This document shows, one piece after another, positions 8,359 to 17,770 of a stretch of 64,000 nucleotides of DNA. Below the pieces are notes generated by a model, which saw only the letters and a program-made list of their open reading frames with translations, was not told the DNA's origin and did not search any database. Each line of letters begins with the position of its first letter. Positions within the stretch are counted from its first letter, which is position 1. The translations under genes were made by a program, and so were the position numbers. The stretch is from Pseudomonadota bacterium (GTDB lineage Bacteria; Campylobacterota; Campylobacteria; Campylobacterales; Sulfurospirillaceae). The stretch lies in the NCBI GenBank assembly GCA_017860615.1, contig JAGDMU010000020.1:1-64000 (forward strand), written 5' to 3'.

Positions 8359-9243
8359 GTGAAGATAAAAATACCAGCGACCAGTGCTAATTTAGGACCA
8401 GGATTTGATTGTTTAGGTCTTGCGATTGCACTCTATAATGAAGTGAGCATTAAACCCTCAAGCTATCACAGTATCTCCGTAAAAGGTGAAGGTGAAGAAA
8501 ATGCGAAGCTTAAAAAGAACAATATTTTTGTCTCTATTTTTTACGATATTTATCAAGAGTTAGTCGGTAAAAAAGATCCTTTCAGATTTGAATTTTATAA
8601 TAATATTCCTTTTTCTCGTGGATTAGGAAGTAGTTCTGCCGTTATTGTAGGTGCCATTGCAAGTGCCTATGAGATGGCTGGTGTGAAGGCGAGTAGGGAG
8701 ATCATTTTAAATAAAGCTATATTATATGAAACACATCCTGATAATATTGCTCCTGCTGTTTATGGAGGTTTTACAAGCTCTGTGGTTGAAAATGGCAAGG
8801 TGAGAACACTTAAAAAAGTGTTGAGTGAGAAGCTTAAAGTGGTGATGGTTATTCCTGATCGTCCCATGTCCACTGCACATTCGAGGACACTGCTTCCTAA
8901 AACGTACTTGATGAAAAATGTGGTTTATAATCTTTCACGTGCCTCTTTGATGAGTGCAGCTTTCTTTAGTGAAAATTGGGAATTTTTAAGGGTGGCATCT
9001 AAAGATTGTATGCATGAACATCGTCGTATGAAACAGATGAAAGAGCTTTTTGAAGTGCGTGAGATTGCTTTGAAAAGTGGTGCATTGATGAGTACACTCT
9101 CAGGAAGTGGTTCATCATTTTTCAATCTCGTTAAGGCAGATGATGCTCCAAAGGTCGCCACAGCACTTAAAAATGCATTTGGGATGTTTAGAGTAGAAAT
9201 CTTTGAATTAGATAATAACGGTTTTGAAATCGTAAAAAGCTGA
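8359..9243 (+). CDS. thrB: Homoserine kinase ThrB
   Basis: A GHMP kinase that phosphorylates homoserine in threonine synthesis. The 294-aa protein carries P-A-T-S-A-N-L-G-P-G-F-D at the start, the ATP loop P-F-S-R-G-L-G-S-S-S-A at about 89-99, H-P-D-N-I-A-P-A, and the C-terminal L-S-G-S-G-S-S. The start is GTG with TTAGGAG seven bases upstream. The last codons overlap the open frame of the ylxR remnant by eight bases. Confidence 0.95.
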   Translation: MKIKIPATSANLGPGFDCLGLAIALYNEVSIKPSSYHSISVKGEGEENAKLKKNNIFVSIFYDIYQELVGKKDPFRFEFYNNIPFSRGLGSSSAVIVGAIASAYEMAGVKASREIILNKAILYETHPDNIAPAVYGGFTSSVVENGKVRTLKKVLSEKLKVVMVIPDRPMSTAHSRTLLPKTYLMKNVVYNLSRASLMSAAFFSENWEFLRVASKDCMHEHRRMKQMKELFEVREIALKSGALMSTLSGSGSSFFNLVKADDAPKVATALKNAFGMFRVEIFELDNNGFEIVKS

Positions 9244-9442
9244 AAGACAGCTAAAATTTGATATAATCAGGCGCAAAAATGAGCTCTTTTCCAAAGTAGG
9301 AAGAAGCTTTTATATCTGCAAGGCATGTATGACAAACAATGAAAAGAAAGTTGTGAAAATACTCAACAATAAATGCAAAACAAATCACAAAGCAATGATG
9401 GAATTTGGTAAAATATTTAAGGAGACAGGGTCGAATGGATAA
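9236..9442 (+). pseudogene. YlxR-like (DUF448) gene, 5' end missing
   Basis: An open frame of 68 codons between thrB and infB carries the YlxR core G-R-S-F-Y-I-C-K-A-C followed by a lysine-rich tail. YlxR normally precedes infB, so the position fits. The usual N-terminal C-x-x-C half is absent, and no ATG, GTG or TTG opens the frame before the core; the first is an ATG at 9329 inside it. An ATG at 9279 in another frame reads only six codons. AAAAATGAG, which occurs at that point, could be the scar of a deletion between short repeats. The TAA stop overlaps the infB start by eight bases. It could instead be translated from a non-standard start. Confidence 0.6.
9262..9267 (+). promoter_or_regulatory. 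Putative -10 box before infB
   Basis: TATAAT preceded by TTTGA lies 168 bp before the infB ATG, in the gap after thrB. If active it would drive infB-rbfA-rimP with a leader containing the ylxR remnant. Confidence 0.5.
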
Positions 9443-12089
9443 AGTTCGTATAACCGAAATAGCAAAAGAACTGGGCATGAAGAACAAAGAAATCGTAGAT
9501 AAAGCGATAGATCTTGGGCTTGATGTCAAAGGGCATTCAAGTTCAATTAGTACAGAAGATGCCGAAAAACTCATGAACTATGTATTGAGCGGAGAGAATG
9601 CACAAGCAAGTAAGCCATCCCCTCAACCTAAAGCTCCAGAGATTAAAAAAGTTGAAGTCGTTGAGACGCCACCTGTCGTTGAAAAACCAAAAATACCTGA
9701 AGTTGTCGTTCCTAAAACCAAAACCTTGAAAGAAAAAGAGCTTGAAACGGGTCATACAGCTCAACCTATCCCTCAAAAAGAGACTTCTGAAAATGTAGTA
9801 TCAGAGATAGTCGAAGATCAAATAGAGACAGCAGATAAAGTAGACCCAACCAATGTACAGAAGCGTAGAGGTTTGGTGATTGTTAAAAAGAAACGACCTG
9901 ATGTTAAAGAGGTTGAAGTTGAAGAGCGACAAAGTCCATCATCTTTCTATGGTTCTCGTGAGCATACTCCTTCAAGAAGTATGGAGTCTATGTTCTCAGC
10001 ATCAAACAGCGCAAGTGAACTTCAAAAAAAGAAAAAGAAACTTAAAAAATTACCTGCTGAGAAAAAAACCACTACCGAGAAATTAGATATTGCTTTAAAT
10101 ATTGAAATGGCTGATACCAACATCGACACAGAAGAAGATGGCATGATTGTGCTTCCCGATCTTAATGTTGGAATCACTGTTACTGAAGAAGCAAAAAAGA
10201 AAAAGCAGATTGATCCAAGTCAAATTAGAACAACTAAAAAAACTAATTTTGTAATGCAAGGTATTCAAAGAGTAGGACGTAAAAGAAGACGCAGACCTAC
10301 ACAAGTACAAGAAGCTGAGGCAGTTAGTGCGATTGAAATTCCTGAAGAAATTAGGGTTTATGAGTTTGCAGAAAAAATCAATAAACCTGTAAGTGAAGTT
10401 ATTAAAGAGCTTTTCTCACTGGGGGTAATGTTTACCAAAAATGACTTTTTAGATAAAGATTCTATTGAGATTTTAGCGGATACTTTTGGCATTAACGTTA
10501 CAACTGTCAATGATCAAGAATCATTTGATTACGTTAAAGCCTATGATGAAGAAGGTGAGGCAGGCGAGCAAAATCTTGTTGAAAGAGCTCCTGTTATTAC
10601 GATTATGGGTCACGTTGATCATGGTAAAACTTCACTTTTAGATTATATTAGAAGTGCCAAAGTCGCAGCAGGTGAGGCAGGTGGAATCACCCAGCACGTA
10701 GGTGCTTATATGGTTGAGAAAAATGGTCGCAATATTACCTTTATCGATACACCAGGCCACGAAGCCTTTACTGAGATGCGTTCACGTGGTGCTAAAGTTA
10801 CCGACATTGTTATCGTTGTTGTAGCAGCAGATGATGGTGTGAAGCCTCAAACCAAAGAGGCTGTTGAACATGCAAAAGCAGCAGGCGTTCCGATTATTAT
10901 CGCCGTCAATAAAATGGATAAAGAAGCAGCCAATCCAGATCTTGTAAAAGCACAACTTGCAGAACTCGGCATTACGCCTGTTGATTGGGGTGGAGAGCAT
11001 GAATTTGTACCAGTATCTGCTAAAACAGGTATGGGTATCGAAGATCTCCTTGAGACCATTTTATTGCAAGCAGACCTTTTAGAACTTAAAGCTGATCCAA
11101 GCAGAGAAGTTAAAGCAACAGTTATTGAAAGTTCTCTTGAAAAAGGGCGTGGACCTGTGGCTACCGTTGTTGTTGAAGATGGTACGATGCGTGTGGGCGA
11201 TATTGTCGTTGCAGGTATTGCTTTTGGTAAAGTCAAAGCATTGCTTGATGATCTTGGACGTTCAGTTAAAGAAGCCAAACCAGGTGAGCCTGTCGTTGTC
11301 TTAGGTCTGAGTGAAGTTCCAGGTGCTGGAGATACACTGATTAGCGTTAAGACGGATAAAATAGCACGTGAGTACGCGAAGAAAAAAGCAGAATACCTCC
11401 GTCAAAAAGAGCTTTCTAAAACAACCAAAGTAAGTTTAGATGATTTAAGTGCAATGATTGCGGAGGGTGCTTTAAAAACATTACCAGTGATTATTAAAGC
11501 AGATGTTCAAGGAAGTCTTGAAGCGATCAAAGGAAGCCTTGAAAAAATTAGAAACTCTGAAACCAAAGTTAACATTGTTAGTGCAGGTATTGGTGGAATT
11601 ACCGAGAGCGATGTTGCCCTTGCGAGTGCCAGCTCAGACTGTATTATTTTAGGTTTCCATGTACGTCCTACAGGTGTGGTAAAAGAGAAAGCAAAAAGTG
11701 CTGGTGTTGAGATTAAAACGTACAATATCATCTATGATTTGATTGATGATGTTACTAATATTGTTACAGGACTTATGGCACCTGTTATTCGTGAAGAAAA
11801 TATTGGTCAAGCAATGGTTAGAGAAGTCTTTCCTGTGCCAAAATTGGGACACATTGCGGGCTGTATCGTAACCGATGGTACCATTAACAGAGGTGTTAAA
11901 ATCAGGGTTATTCGTGATGGTGTTATCATCTATGAAGGCAGTGTTTCATCCCTTAAACGTTTCAAAGATGACGTTAAAGAGGTAGGTAAAGGTTATGAGT
12001 GTGGTGTGGGTATTGAAGGCTACACCGATATTAAAGTAGGCGATTATATCGAGAGCTTTAAAGAGGTTGAAGAAAAAGCGAAACTATGA
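9435..12089 (+). CDS. infB: Translation initiation factor IF-2
   Basis: The GTPase that brings initiator fMet-tRNA to the 30S subunit. The 884-aa protein starts with an IF2-N helical domain, has a long charged linker, a second IF2-N-like segment at about 300-350, and then the G domain with [14 protein letters not shown] and N-K-M-D, followed by domains II-IV. I chose the ATG at 9435, giving [10 protein letters not shown], because AAGGAG lies ten bases upstream and the upstream TTG frame adds unrelated residues. The stop overlaps rbfA as ATGA. Confidence 0.96.
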   Translation: MDKVRITEIAKELGMKNKEIVDKAIDLGLDVKGHSSSISTEDAEKLMNYVLSGENAQASKPSPQPKAPEIKKVEVVETPPVVEKPKIPEVVVPKTKTLKEKELETGHTAQPIPQKETSENVVSEIVEDQIETADKVDPTNVQKRRGLVIVKKKRPDVKEVEVEERQSPSSFYGSREHTPSRSMESMFSASNSASELQKKKKKLKKLPAEKKTTTEKLDIALNIEMADTNIDTEEDGMIVLPDLNVGITVTEEAKKKKQIDPSQIRTTKKTNFVMQGIQRVGRKRRRRPTQVQEAEAVSAIEIPEEIRVYEFAEKINKPVSEVIKELFSLGVMFTKNDFLDKDSIEILADTFGINVTTVNDQESFDYVKAYDEEGEAGEQNLVERAPVITIMGHVDHGKTSLLDYIRSAKVAAGEAGGITQHVGAYMVEKNGRNITFIDTPGHEAFTEMRSRGAKVTDIVIVVVAADDGVKPQTKEAVEHAKAAGVPIIIAVNKMDKEAANPDLVKAQLAELGITPVDWGGEHEFVPVSAKTGMGIEDLLETILLQADLLELKADPSREVKATVIESSLEKGRGPVATVVVEDGTMRVGDIVVAGIAFGKVKALLDDLGRSVKEAKPGEPVVVLGLSEVPGAGDTLISVKTDKIAREYAKKKAEYLRQKELSKTTKVSLDDLSAMIAEGALKTLPVIIKADVQGSLEAIKGSLEKIRNSETKVNIVSAGIGGITESDVALASASSDCIILGFHVRPTGVVKEKAKSAGVEIKTYNIIYDLIDDVTNIVTGLMAPVIREENIGQAMVREVFPVPKLGHIAGCIVTDGTINRGVKIRVIRDGVIIYEGSVSSLKRFKDDVKEVGKGYECGVGIEGYTDIKVGDYIESFKEVEEKAKL

Positions 12090-12463
12090 TAGATAAAAGT
12101 ATCAAAATTCAGAGAACCCAGAGCGTTTTAAGAGAACTGATCCCAGAAGCGCTCTCAACCTTAGAAGATGAGCTGCTTCGAGGCGTTTGTGTGATTGACG
12201 TCGAGTGTAGCCGTGGAAAATATGATGCCATTGTTTATTTGGATGGTGCAGTTTATGATGAGGCTGAAAAACGTTATATTCTCTCACACTTAGACCGAGT
12301 TCAGCGCCATATTCAGACACACTGTATGCAAGCTGAAGGCTGGTTTAGATGTCCACATTTCAAATTTCGTTTCGATGATAGCTTAGAGCGCCAAAATAAA
12401 ATGGATGCTCTGTTTGCAAAAGTTGAAGAAGAGCTCAAAAAAGGTAAAAAAAGCGATGATTGA
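12086..12463 (+). CDS. rbfA: Ribosome-binding factor A
   Basis: A small KH-like protein that helps mature the 30S subunit and 16S rRNA 5' end. The 125-aa product fits RbfA in size, with an N-terminal [14 protein letters not shown] helix, but is divergent as in other Campylobacterota. Its place between infB and rimP supports the call. It overlaps infB by four bases and rimP by eight. Confidence 0.85.
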   Translation: MIDKSIKIQRTQSVLRELIPEALSTLEDELLRGVCVIDVECSRGKYDAIVYLDGAVYDEAEKRYILSHLDRVQRHIQTHCMQAEGWFRCPHFKFRFDDSLERQNKMDALFAKVEEELKKGKKSDD

Positions 12464-12884
12464 TCAAGAAAAGATTGTAAAAATTGTAGAGAGTTGTGGT
12501 GTCTCTTTGTATGACACAGAAGTAGCAAACGAATTTGATAAAAAAATTTTTCGTCTTTACATTACGTCAAAAGAGGGCATTAACCTTGATAAATGCGCAG
12601 AGATCAGTCGTATTTTATCACCTATTTTTGATCTAGAACCACCACTTGAGGGTGAGTACCTTTTTGAAGTCAGTTCTCCTGGTATTGAACGAAAGTTGAC
12701 AAAACCAGAGCATTTTACTGCATCCGTTGGTGAAAAAATCAAAGTAAAACTGAATACCAAAGAGAAATTTATTGGTGTACTTGAAGCCTTTTCTGGTAAC
12801 GTTGCTTCTGTGCGCGTTGAAAATGAACTCAAACAGGTTTCTCTGGATGAGATTGAAAGTGCTCGAACTTATTTTGAATGGTAA
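12456..12884 (+). CDS. rimP: Ribosome maturation factor RimP
   Basis: A 30S assembly factor. The 142-aa product shows L-F-D-L-E-P-P-L-E-G-E-Y-like and F-E-V-S-S-P-G-I-E-R-K-L motifs typical of RimP/YlxS, followed by an Sm-like C-terminal domain. I chose the ATG at 12456. A longer frame opening at 12405 adds 17 lysine-rich residues from within rbfA and has no support. The gene overlaps rbfA and ribD, so infB-rbfA-rimP-ribD form one coupled unit. Confidence 0.9.
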   Translation: MIDQEKIVKIVESCGVSLYDTEVANEFDKKIFRLYITSKEGINLDKCAEISRILSPIFDLEPPLEGEYLFEVSSPGIERKLTKPEHFTASVGEKIKVKLNTKEKFIGVLEAFSGNVASVRVENELKQVSLDEIESARTYFEW

Positions 12885-13894
12885 GCGCATTTGACGCTGT
12901 TTTAATGCAAAAAGCACTTGATGCCGCTTGGGCTTATCAAGTGCTTACGTTTCCTAACCCTGCTGTAGGTGCCGTTGTAAGTAATCGTGAAGGCGATATT
13001 TTAGGAATCGGCGCTCACCAAAAAGCAGGTACTCCTCATGCTGAAGTGCTTGCACTTAAAGCGGCTTATGAAAATTTAACGCAAGATTCACGCATCAGCG
13101 AAATAGCAGATGCGACTTTTTTACACGCTTTTTTAAAAGAACACCACAATCATCTTTTTCACAATCTCACCTTACATGTAACACTAGAGCCATGTCATCA
13201 TCATGGTAAAACACCTCCTTGTTCAGCGTTGATTGAATCATTGGGATTGAAGCGTGTTGTCATTGGCTCATATGATGAAAGTACTAACGCTAAAGGGGGA
13301 GGCGAGCATCTTCGAACGAAAGAAATTGATGTGAGCTTTGGATGTCTTAAAGAGGCATGTGATCTTTTGTTAACACCTTTTACTTGCAAAGAAAAAAAAC
13401 AACCTTTTGTATTTTTTAAATTAGCTTTGAGTAGCAATGGTGTAGCAACAGGAGGAATTATTACCTCTCTTGATTCACGTAAAATGGTGCATCGCTTACG
13501 TGATCGTTGTGATCTTTTAGTTGTTGGTGGCAATACGGTACGAACCGATAGACCTATTCTTGATGCGAGACTCTGTGATGGAAAAGCACCTGATGTATTG
13601 ATTCTTTCGCAACACAATAATTTTGACCGTACTATTCCTCTTTTTGATGTGCCTCATCGGTTCGTAAGCATTGCACAGGATATCGAAAAAATTAATGATT
13701 ATTCTATGGTGATGGTTGAGGGTGGACAAGGGTTTTTGAACGCACTCTCAAGTAAAATTGAATGGTATTTGATTTTTGAATCGCCTCATGAAAAAGAGGG
13801 GGAAGCGATTGTTTTACCAGCAGGATTGCAAAAAATTTTCTCTCAAAGAGTAGGCGAAGATACCATGAGCTGGTATTTTAAACATGTTCGGTGA
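12878..13894 (+). CDS. ribD: Riboflavin biosynthesis protein RibD
   Basis: A bifunctional cytosolic enzyme that deaminates and then reduces the pyrimidine intermediate of riboflavin synthesis. The N-terminal deaminase domain has the zinc motifs P-H-A-E-V and L-E-P-C-x-x-x-x-x-T-P-P-C. The C-terminal reductase domain has F-F-K-L-A-L-S-S-N-G, V-G-G-N-T-V-R-T-D-R-P and the E-G-G-Q-G loop. At 338 aa it is near normal length. It is not next to the FMN riboswitch, which controls ribB at 50451. It overlaps the end of rimP (ATGG in TGGTAA) and the start of the exporter gene. Confidence 0.92.
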   Translation: MVSAFDAVLMQKALDAAWAYQVLTFPNPAVGAVVSNREGDILGIGAHQKAGTPHAEVLALKAAYENLTQDSRISEIADATFLHAFLKEHHNHLFHNLTLHVTLEPCHHHGKTPPCSALIESLGLKRVVIGSYDESTNAKGGGEHLRTKEIDVSFGCLKEACDLLLTPFTCKEKKQPFVFFKLALSSNGVATGGIITSLDSRKMVHRLRDRCDLLVVGGNTVRTDRPILDARLCDGKAPDVLILSQHNNFDRTIPLFDVPHRFVSIAQDIEKINDYSMVMVEGGQGFLNALSSKIEWYLIFESPHEKEGEAIVLPAGLQKIFSQRVGEDTMSWYFKHVR

Positions 13895-14630
13895 GTTTTT
13901 TATCTTTGAAATAGCCATTGTTCTTTTCGCTGGTTTTTTCCATGGTATTGTTGGTTTTGGGTTTCCCATGATTGCAACACCACTCTTTGTTCTGTTTTTA
14001 GATCTAAAGCTTGCTGTTTTATATACACTTTTCCCCACATTGATTACCAACATTGTAAGTCTTAAAAAAGCAAATTCTTTTACGGACATCTGGAGAGAAT
14101 TTTGGCCACTTATTCTTTCTGTCATGGTAGGAAGTATTATTGGAACACATCTTCTTGTGGTCTATTACAATCATTATTATAAATTGATCGTAGCCGCTGC
14201 CATGCTTTTATACCTTAATAAAGAGAGATTACGCCTTTCATTAACCCATGCAGTCACAAAGCAAAGAGGCGTTGTGACTGTTGTAATGGGATTTTTAAGT
14301 GGATTGGTTGGCGGCATGGCAAATATTATGTCCCCTGTTTTGATTATGCTCATTTTAGAGCTCAAGCTTGATAAAAAACATGCTATAGGGGTTATGAGTT
14401 TCTGTTTTATTGCCAATAAAACGTTGCAAGTTTTGATTTTTGGCTATCATGGAAGTTTTACTGTGGAAAATAGTACACTCATTGCATTTTTTGTTGTTAT
14501 TTCATTGATAGGTTTTTGGATTGGCACTAAAATTCACGAACGCATCAATGAAAAACTCTACACAATGATTTTAAATCGCCTGCTTTGGGTTATTTCATTT
14601 TATCTGATCTTTTCAACTTTTTACATGTAA
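13884..14630 (+). CDS. TauE/SafE family anion permease
   Basis: An integral membrane protein of 248 aa with about seven or eight hydrophobic segments and the family pattern F-x-H-G-I-V-G-F-G-F-P near the start, repeated as F-L-S-G-L-V-G-G-M-A in the middle. Family members export sulfite or sulfoacetate or take up sulfonates. Substrate cannot be read from sequence. A sulfur substrate would suit the sulfur-respiring context, but the gene is more than 6 kb from that region. It overlaps ribD by 11 bp. Its stop codon forms part of a perfect TTACATGTAA palindrome (14621-14630). Confidence 0.82.
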   Translation: MFGEFFIFEIAIVLFAGFFHGIVGFGFPMIATPLFVLFLDLKLAVLYTLFPTLITNIVSLKKANSFTDIWREFWPLILSVMVGSIIGTHLLVVYYNHYYKLIVAAAMLLYLNKERLRLSLTHAVTKQRGVVTVVMGFLSGLVGGMANIMSPVLIMLILELKLDKKHAIGVMSFCFIANKTLQVLIFGYHGSFTVENSTLIAFFVVISLIGFWIGTKIHERINEKLYTMILNRLLWVISFYLIFSTFYM

Positions 14631-14935
14631 AGCGCGTATTTGCGTAATAAAAGTGTTTGCGCTTCTTTGTAGTATGTTGTATGAATCGATGGGGTACACT
14701 CTATCAAGGGAGCGTATTTTTCATAGGTTTGCCATACTTGGAAAGCTCCCTCTTTTTTCCCTTTACACGCTAAGGCTAAAGCGGTTGAAGCATTAATGAG
14801 CCCTTTGAGAATTTTGGCTTCATCACTGTATTCAGGCAGTTTTTTAAGACGATGCCACTCTTCTTCTAAAACTTCGTGACCTTCAACAAATTCATTATTT
14901 TCAACGACGTTCAAAAACTCTTTAATTGCTTCCAT
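14621..14935 (-). CDS. DUF309 family protein
   Basis: A 104-aa soluble protein with the DUF309 signature H-E-V-L-E-E-E-W in the first third and a helix-rich remainder. The function of the family is not established. It runs convergent to the TauE-type gene, overlapping its end by 10 bp, and overlaps the end of the upstream PAS-GGDEF-EAL gene by 14 bp, so it is probably co-transcribed with that gene. Confidence 0.8.
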   Translation of the reverse strand: MEAIKEFLNVVENNEFVEGHEVLEEEWHRLKKLPEYSDEAKILKGLINASTALALACKGKKEGAFQVWQTYEKYAPLIECTPSIHTTYYKEAQTLLLRKYALYM

Positions 14936-17441
14936 AGGAACTCTTTATTTTAGGTTTAGGGGAAGGTTCATGCAAGTAGAAGCCTTGTGCATAGTCAATG
15001 CCAAGCTCTTGCACTTTTTCTAAAATCTCTTTTTTATGAACAAATTCAGCAACAACTAAAATACCAAGATTTTTAGCAAAGTGGGTAATGGTTTTCACGG
15101 TAGCATACGCGTTAGTATCGGTATCAAGGTTTTTAATCAGTGAGCCGTCAATTTTAATGAAATCAACATTTAAACGTAAAAGGTATTCAAAGTTAGAGTA
15201 TCCCGCTCCAAAATCATCAATGGCAAGCAAACAACCACGCGCTCTTGCTTGTTGCAAAAAAGTCCTGACTTCGGCAGAATCTTCAATGCCTTCTGATTCG
15301 ACGAGTTCCAAAGTGATACGTTCTTTAAGTGTTGGGTATTGTTGTAACAATTCCATAAGATACGTTGTTGTTTCTTGGTTGAGGATATCTTCTTTCGTAA
15401 TGTTGATTGAAATATCGCAATGAAGCTCTAAAGCTGCTCTAAAGCCCTCTTGAAGTACGAAACGTGTCAGTTGATCGTACAAATGCATTCGTTTAGCCAA
15501 ATCAATAAAATGAAAAGGTGAGATAATGCGTCCATCAGGATCAATCAAACGAATGAGGACTTCATATTTTTTACGTGTTACACTATTTGCGTGTAAAGAG
15601 ACAATCTCTTGTAAGAAAATGGTAAAACGATTCTCTTTAAGAGCATTGCGTATGGTTTCATTCCACTGGATGTCTTTTTGAAGGCGTTCTTCAAAGCCCT
15701 TATCATCATAGATAACAAACCCTTTGTGCGAAGAGCGTGCCTCTTTCATAGCAATTTCAGCACGATTGTAAAGATAATCTGAACCATTAGCGATACCAAA
15801 GCGAATGGAAAGCGGGTAAAATGCCTGTTGAATGAAGAGACCTTCATGCGAGAGAATAGCAAGTAAGTGTTGGCATTCGTCGTTAAAAGCTTGATCAGGA
15901 AGTGCCGAGTCGCAAAAGAGGGCGAACTCATCACTTTGAAGGTGAAAGAGTTGCCATGTTTTAGGCATAATTTGCTTGATTCTAATGGCTAAATGGCGCA
16001 AGTAAAGATCACCAAAAGCCTGAGAGTGAAGCGTATTGATATCACGAAAGCCACAAATATTGAGGATTGCTAAATGAGGCATTTGAGATGCTTCAATCGC
16101 TTGAAACAGTACTTTACGACTTGGTAATTCGGTAAGTTTTTCTTTTCGAAGATGTTCGACCTGTTCAAAAAGTTCACTCACATCGTACCGAATGGCAATA
16201 TATTCTTGAATGTTGTTTTGCTCATCAAGAAGTGGCATGATAACAGACTTGACATAGTAGCTACTACCATCTTTACGTCTGTTTTTAACAACCCCCTTCC
16301 ATGGTTTCCCCTCTTTAAGTGTTTTCCACATCTCTTTAAATAAGCTTTGAGGGTTCTCAGGATGGCGAACAATATTATGTGGTTTACCCAATAGCTCCTC
16401 TTTGGAGTAGCCAGAGATAGTTACAAATTGGTCATTTGCATAGGTAATAATCCCTTTGGTATCTGTTTTAGAGACGATAGTGTTTTCATCAATCGCCTCT
16501 TTATAGTGCTCTAAAAGCTGTGTCTGCTTCTCATGCTCACAAATAAGATGTGCAATTTCTCCTAATTCATGCTCTTGACGTGAAAGTGAAACAATATAGC
16601 CAAGCTGGTGCGTTTTAAGTGCTAATGAAATACGCCTAATAGGTGTAAAAAGAATAGTGTAGGTGAGTGCATAAAAAAACGCAATAGCACACAGTATGAT
16701 AATAATACCTGCTAGGGCAATAGAGTTTTGTAACTCTGAAATAAAAAGAAGAACAGAGGGCGTGTAGTAAAAATCAAGATATCCAATCACTTCATCTGAA
16801 AGAGAAGAGAGTGGAAGATGAAAATGCTCTCCTAAAGAGGGATGATTTGTATTACGGGAGAGTGAGGATTTTCCAAGGGTAATCTGTTCCATACTTTCTA
16901 AGAAAGCATCATCAAAAAGGCGTCCTAGAACCAAGAATCCCATTGGTTCACCAGTGCGTTCCAAATCTGCAGAGTAATGAATAGGTGCTAGAAAAAATTG
17001 GATGAACTTTCCATTTTTAAAGTGAAAAAATTCTTTGAAAGAGGAAGAATGAGGTGAAAATGTGGTTAAATCAAGATTTATACTTTCTACTTCACTACTT
17101 TTATGGTGGTAAACTTGTTGTTTTGAAACATTAAATATAAAAATATAATTGAGCTTAAAGGTAGGGAGCATAGGCTCTAAATTATCTTTGCTCCATGCCA
17201 AATCTTGGTTGTGTACAAATGCTACCATTTCATCCCAACGGGAGTAATCATGGGTTACTTGTCTTATAGAGGTACTTTCGAGATTTAAGACTGCTTTATA
17301 GCGTTCAAACACACTAACTTGCTCTTGTTTGATTTGATGTTGTTCTTGCGTTTTTTTACCAAACCACACACTTGCCATCAAAATGAGTGCAAAGGAGAGG
17401 ATCAGTGCACTGTAAAGTGCGTAGGTCTTTGCTATTTTCAT
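14922..17441 (-). CDS. CHASE4-like/PAS/GGDEF/EAL c-di-GMP protein
   Basis: An 839-aa inner-membrane signalling protein. It has a membrane segment at about 8-27, a periplasmic CHASE4-like region with D-Y-S-R-W-D-E near 65, a second membrane segment near 240-265, PAS at about 315-430, then GGDEF and EAL domains. The GGDEF site reads Q-S-D-E-F, so cyclase activity is unlikely. The EAL domain keeps E-V-L, the D-D-F-G-A-G-Y motif, F-I-K-I-D-G and the later A-E-F glutamate, so phosphodiesterase activity is likely. The PAS-GGDEF-EAL half closely resembles that of the protein at 28880. A TATACT box lies about ten bases before the ATG. Confidence 0.88.
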   Translation of the reverse strand: MKIAKTYALYSALILSFALILMASVWFGKKTQEQHQIKQEQVSVFERYKAVLNLESTSIRQVTHDYSRWDEMVAFVHNQDLAWSKDNLEPMLPTFKLNYIFIFNVSKQQVYHHKSSEVESINLDLTTFSPHSSSFKEFFHFKNGKFIQFFLAPIHYSADLERTGEPMGFLVLGRLFDDAFLESMEQITLGKSSLSRNTNHPSLGEHFHLPLSSLSDEVIGYLDFYYTPSVLLFISELQNSIALAGIIIILCAIAFFYALTYTILFTPIRRISLALKTHQLGYIVSLSRQEHELGEIAHLICEHEKQTQLLEHYKEAIDENTIVSKTDTKGIITYANDQFVTISGYSKEELLGKPHNIVRHPENPQSLFKEMWKTLKEGKPWKGVVKNRRKDGSSYYVKSVIMPLLDEQNNIQEYIAIRYDVSELFEQVEHLRKEKLTELPSRKVLFQAIEASQMPHLAILNICGFRDINTLHSQAFGDLYLRHLAIRIKQIMPKTWQLFHLQSDEFALFCDSALPDQAFNDECQHLLAILSHEGLFIQQAFYPLSIRFGIANGSDYLYNRAEIAMKEARSSHKGFVIYDDKGFEERLQKDIQWNETIRNALKENRFTIFLQEIVSLHANSVTRKKYEVLIRLIDPDGRIISPFHFIDLAKRMHLYDQLTRFVLQEGFRAALELHCDISINITKEDILNQETTTYLMELLQQYPTLKERITLELVESEGIEDSAEVRTFLQQARARGCLLAIDDFGAGYSNFEYLLRLNVDFIKIDGSLIKNLDTDTNAYATVKTITHFAKNLGILVVAEFVHKKEILEKVQELGIDYAQGFYLHEPSPKPKIKSSYGSN

Positions 17442-17566
17442 GTAACCAGTATAGTTAAAAGCGATTTAAATTTGCTTTATTTTTAAAAATTGGATACACT
17501 ATTTTCCTAGAAAGATGAGGTTCGAGTTCATCTTTGGTAGTTTTTTGATACGTGACCTTTAGTTAG

Positions 17567-17770
17567 CATCCTAAAATACTCCAAAAATACTATGAAAAAG
17601 GTTTTGGTTTTATCCAACCAAATGATGGCGGAAAAGATGTATTTGTACACTTTCGTCAAGTAAACAGATCAGGTTATGGTCGTGTATCTTTGGCAGAAGG
17701 CCAAAAAGTTACTTATGAACTAGGCGAAGGTCCAAAAGGCCCACAAGCTGAGAACGTAACAGCACTATAA
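17567..17770 (+). pseudogene. Cold-shock domain protein remnant, 5' end missing
   Basis: An open frame of 67 codons contains a nearly complete CspA-type cold-shock domain: [10 protein letters not shown] (RNP-1-like), then D-V-F-V-H-F (RNP-2), and a normal end with P-Q-A-E-N-V-T. The first ten or so residues, including the start Met and the conserved K-W-F/Y-N of strand one, are replaced by unrelated codons after an in-frame TAG, and no ATG, GTG or TTG opens the frame. An inverted repeat, AAAGATGA / TCATCTTT, lies upstream (about 17512-17536), perhaps part of a leader. Its stop overlaps the end of the convergent kinase gene by six bases. Family is certain; that it is inactive is inference. Confidence 0.75.

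Noticed and set aside
10847-11278. 143-codon frame opposite infB
   Set aside because: A shadow frame of a strongly conserved gene, with a low-complexity Ser/Thr-rich product and no start context.
17612-17661. ATG-started short frame overlapping the cold-shock remnant
   Set aside because: It is out of frame with the conserved domain and ends after a few codons, so it does not rescue translation of the domain.
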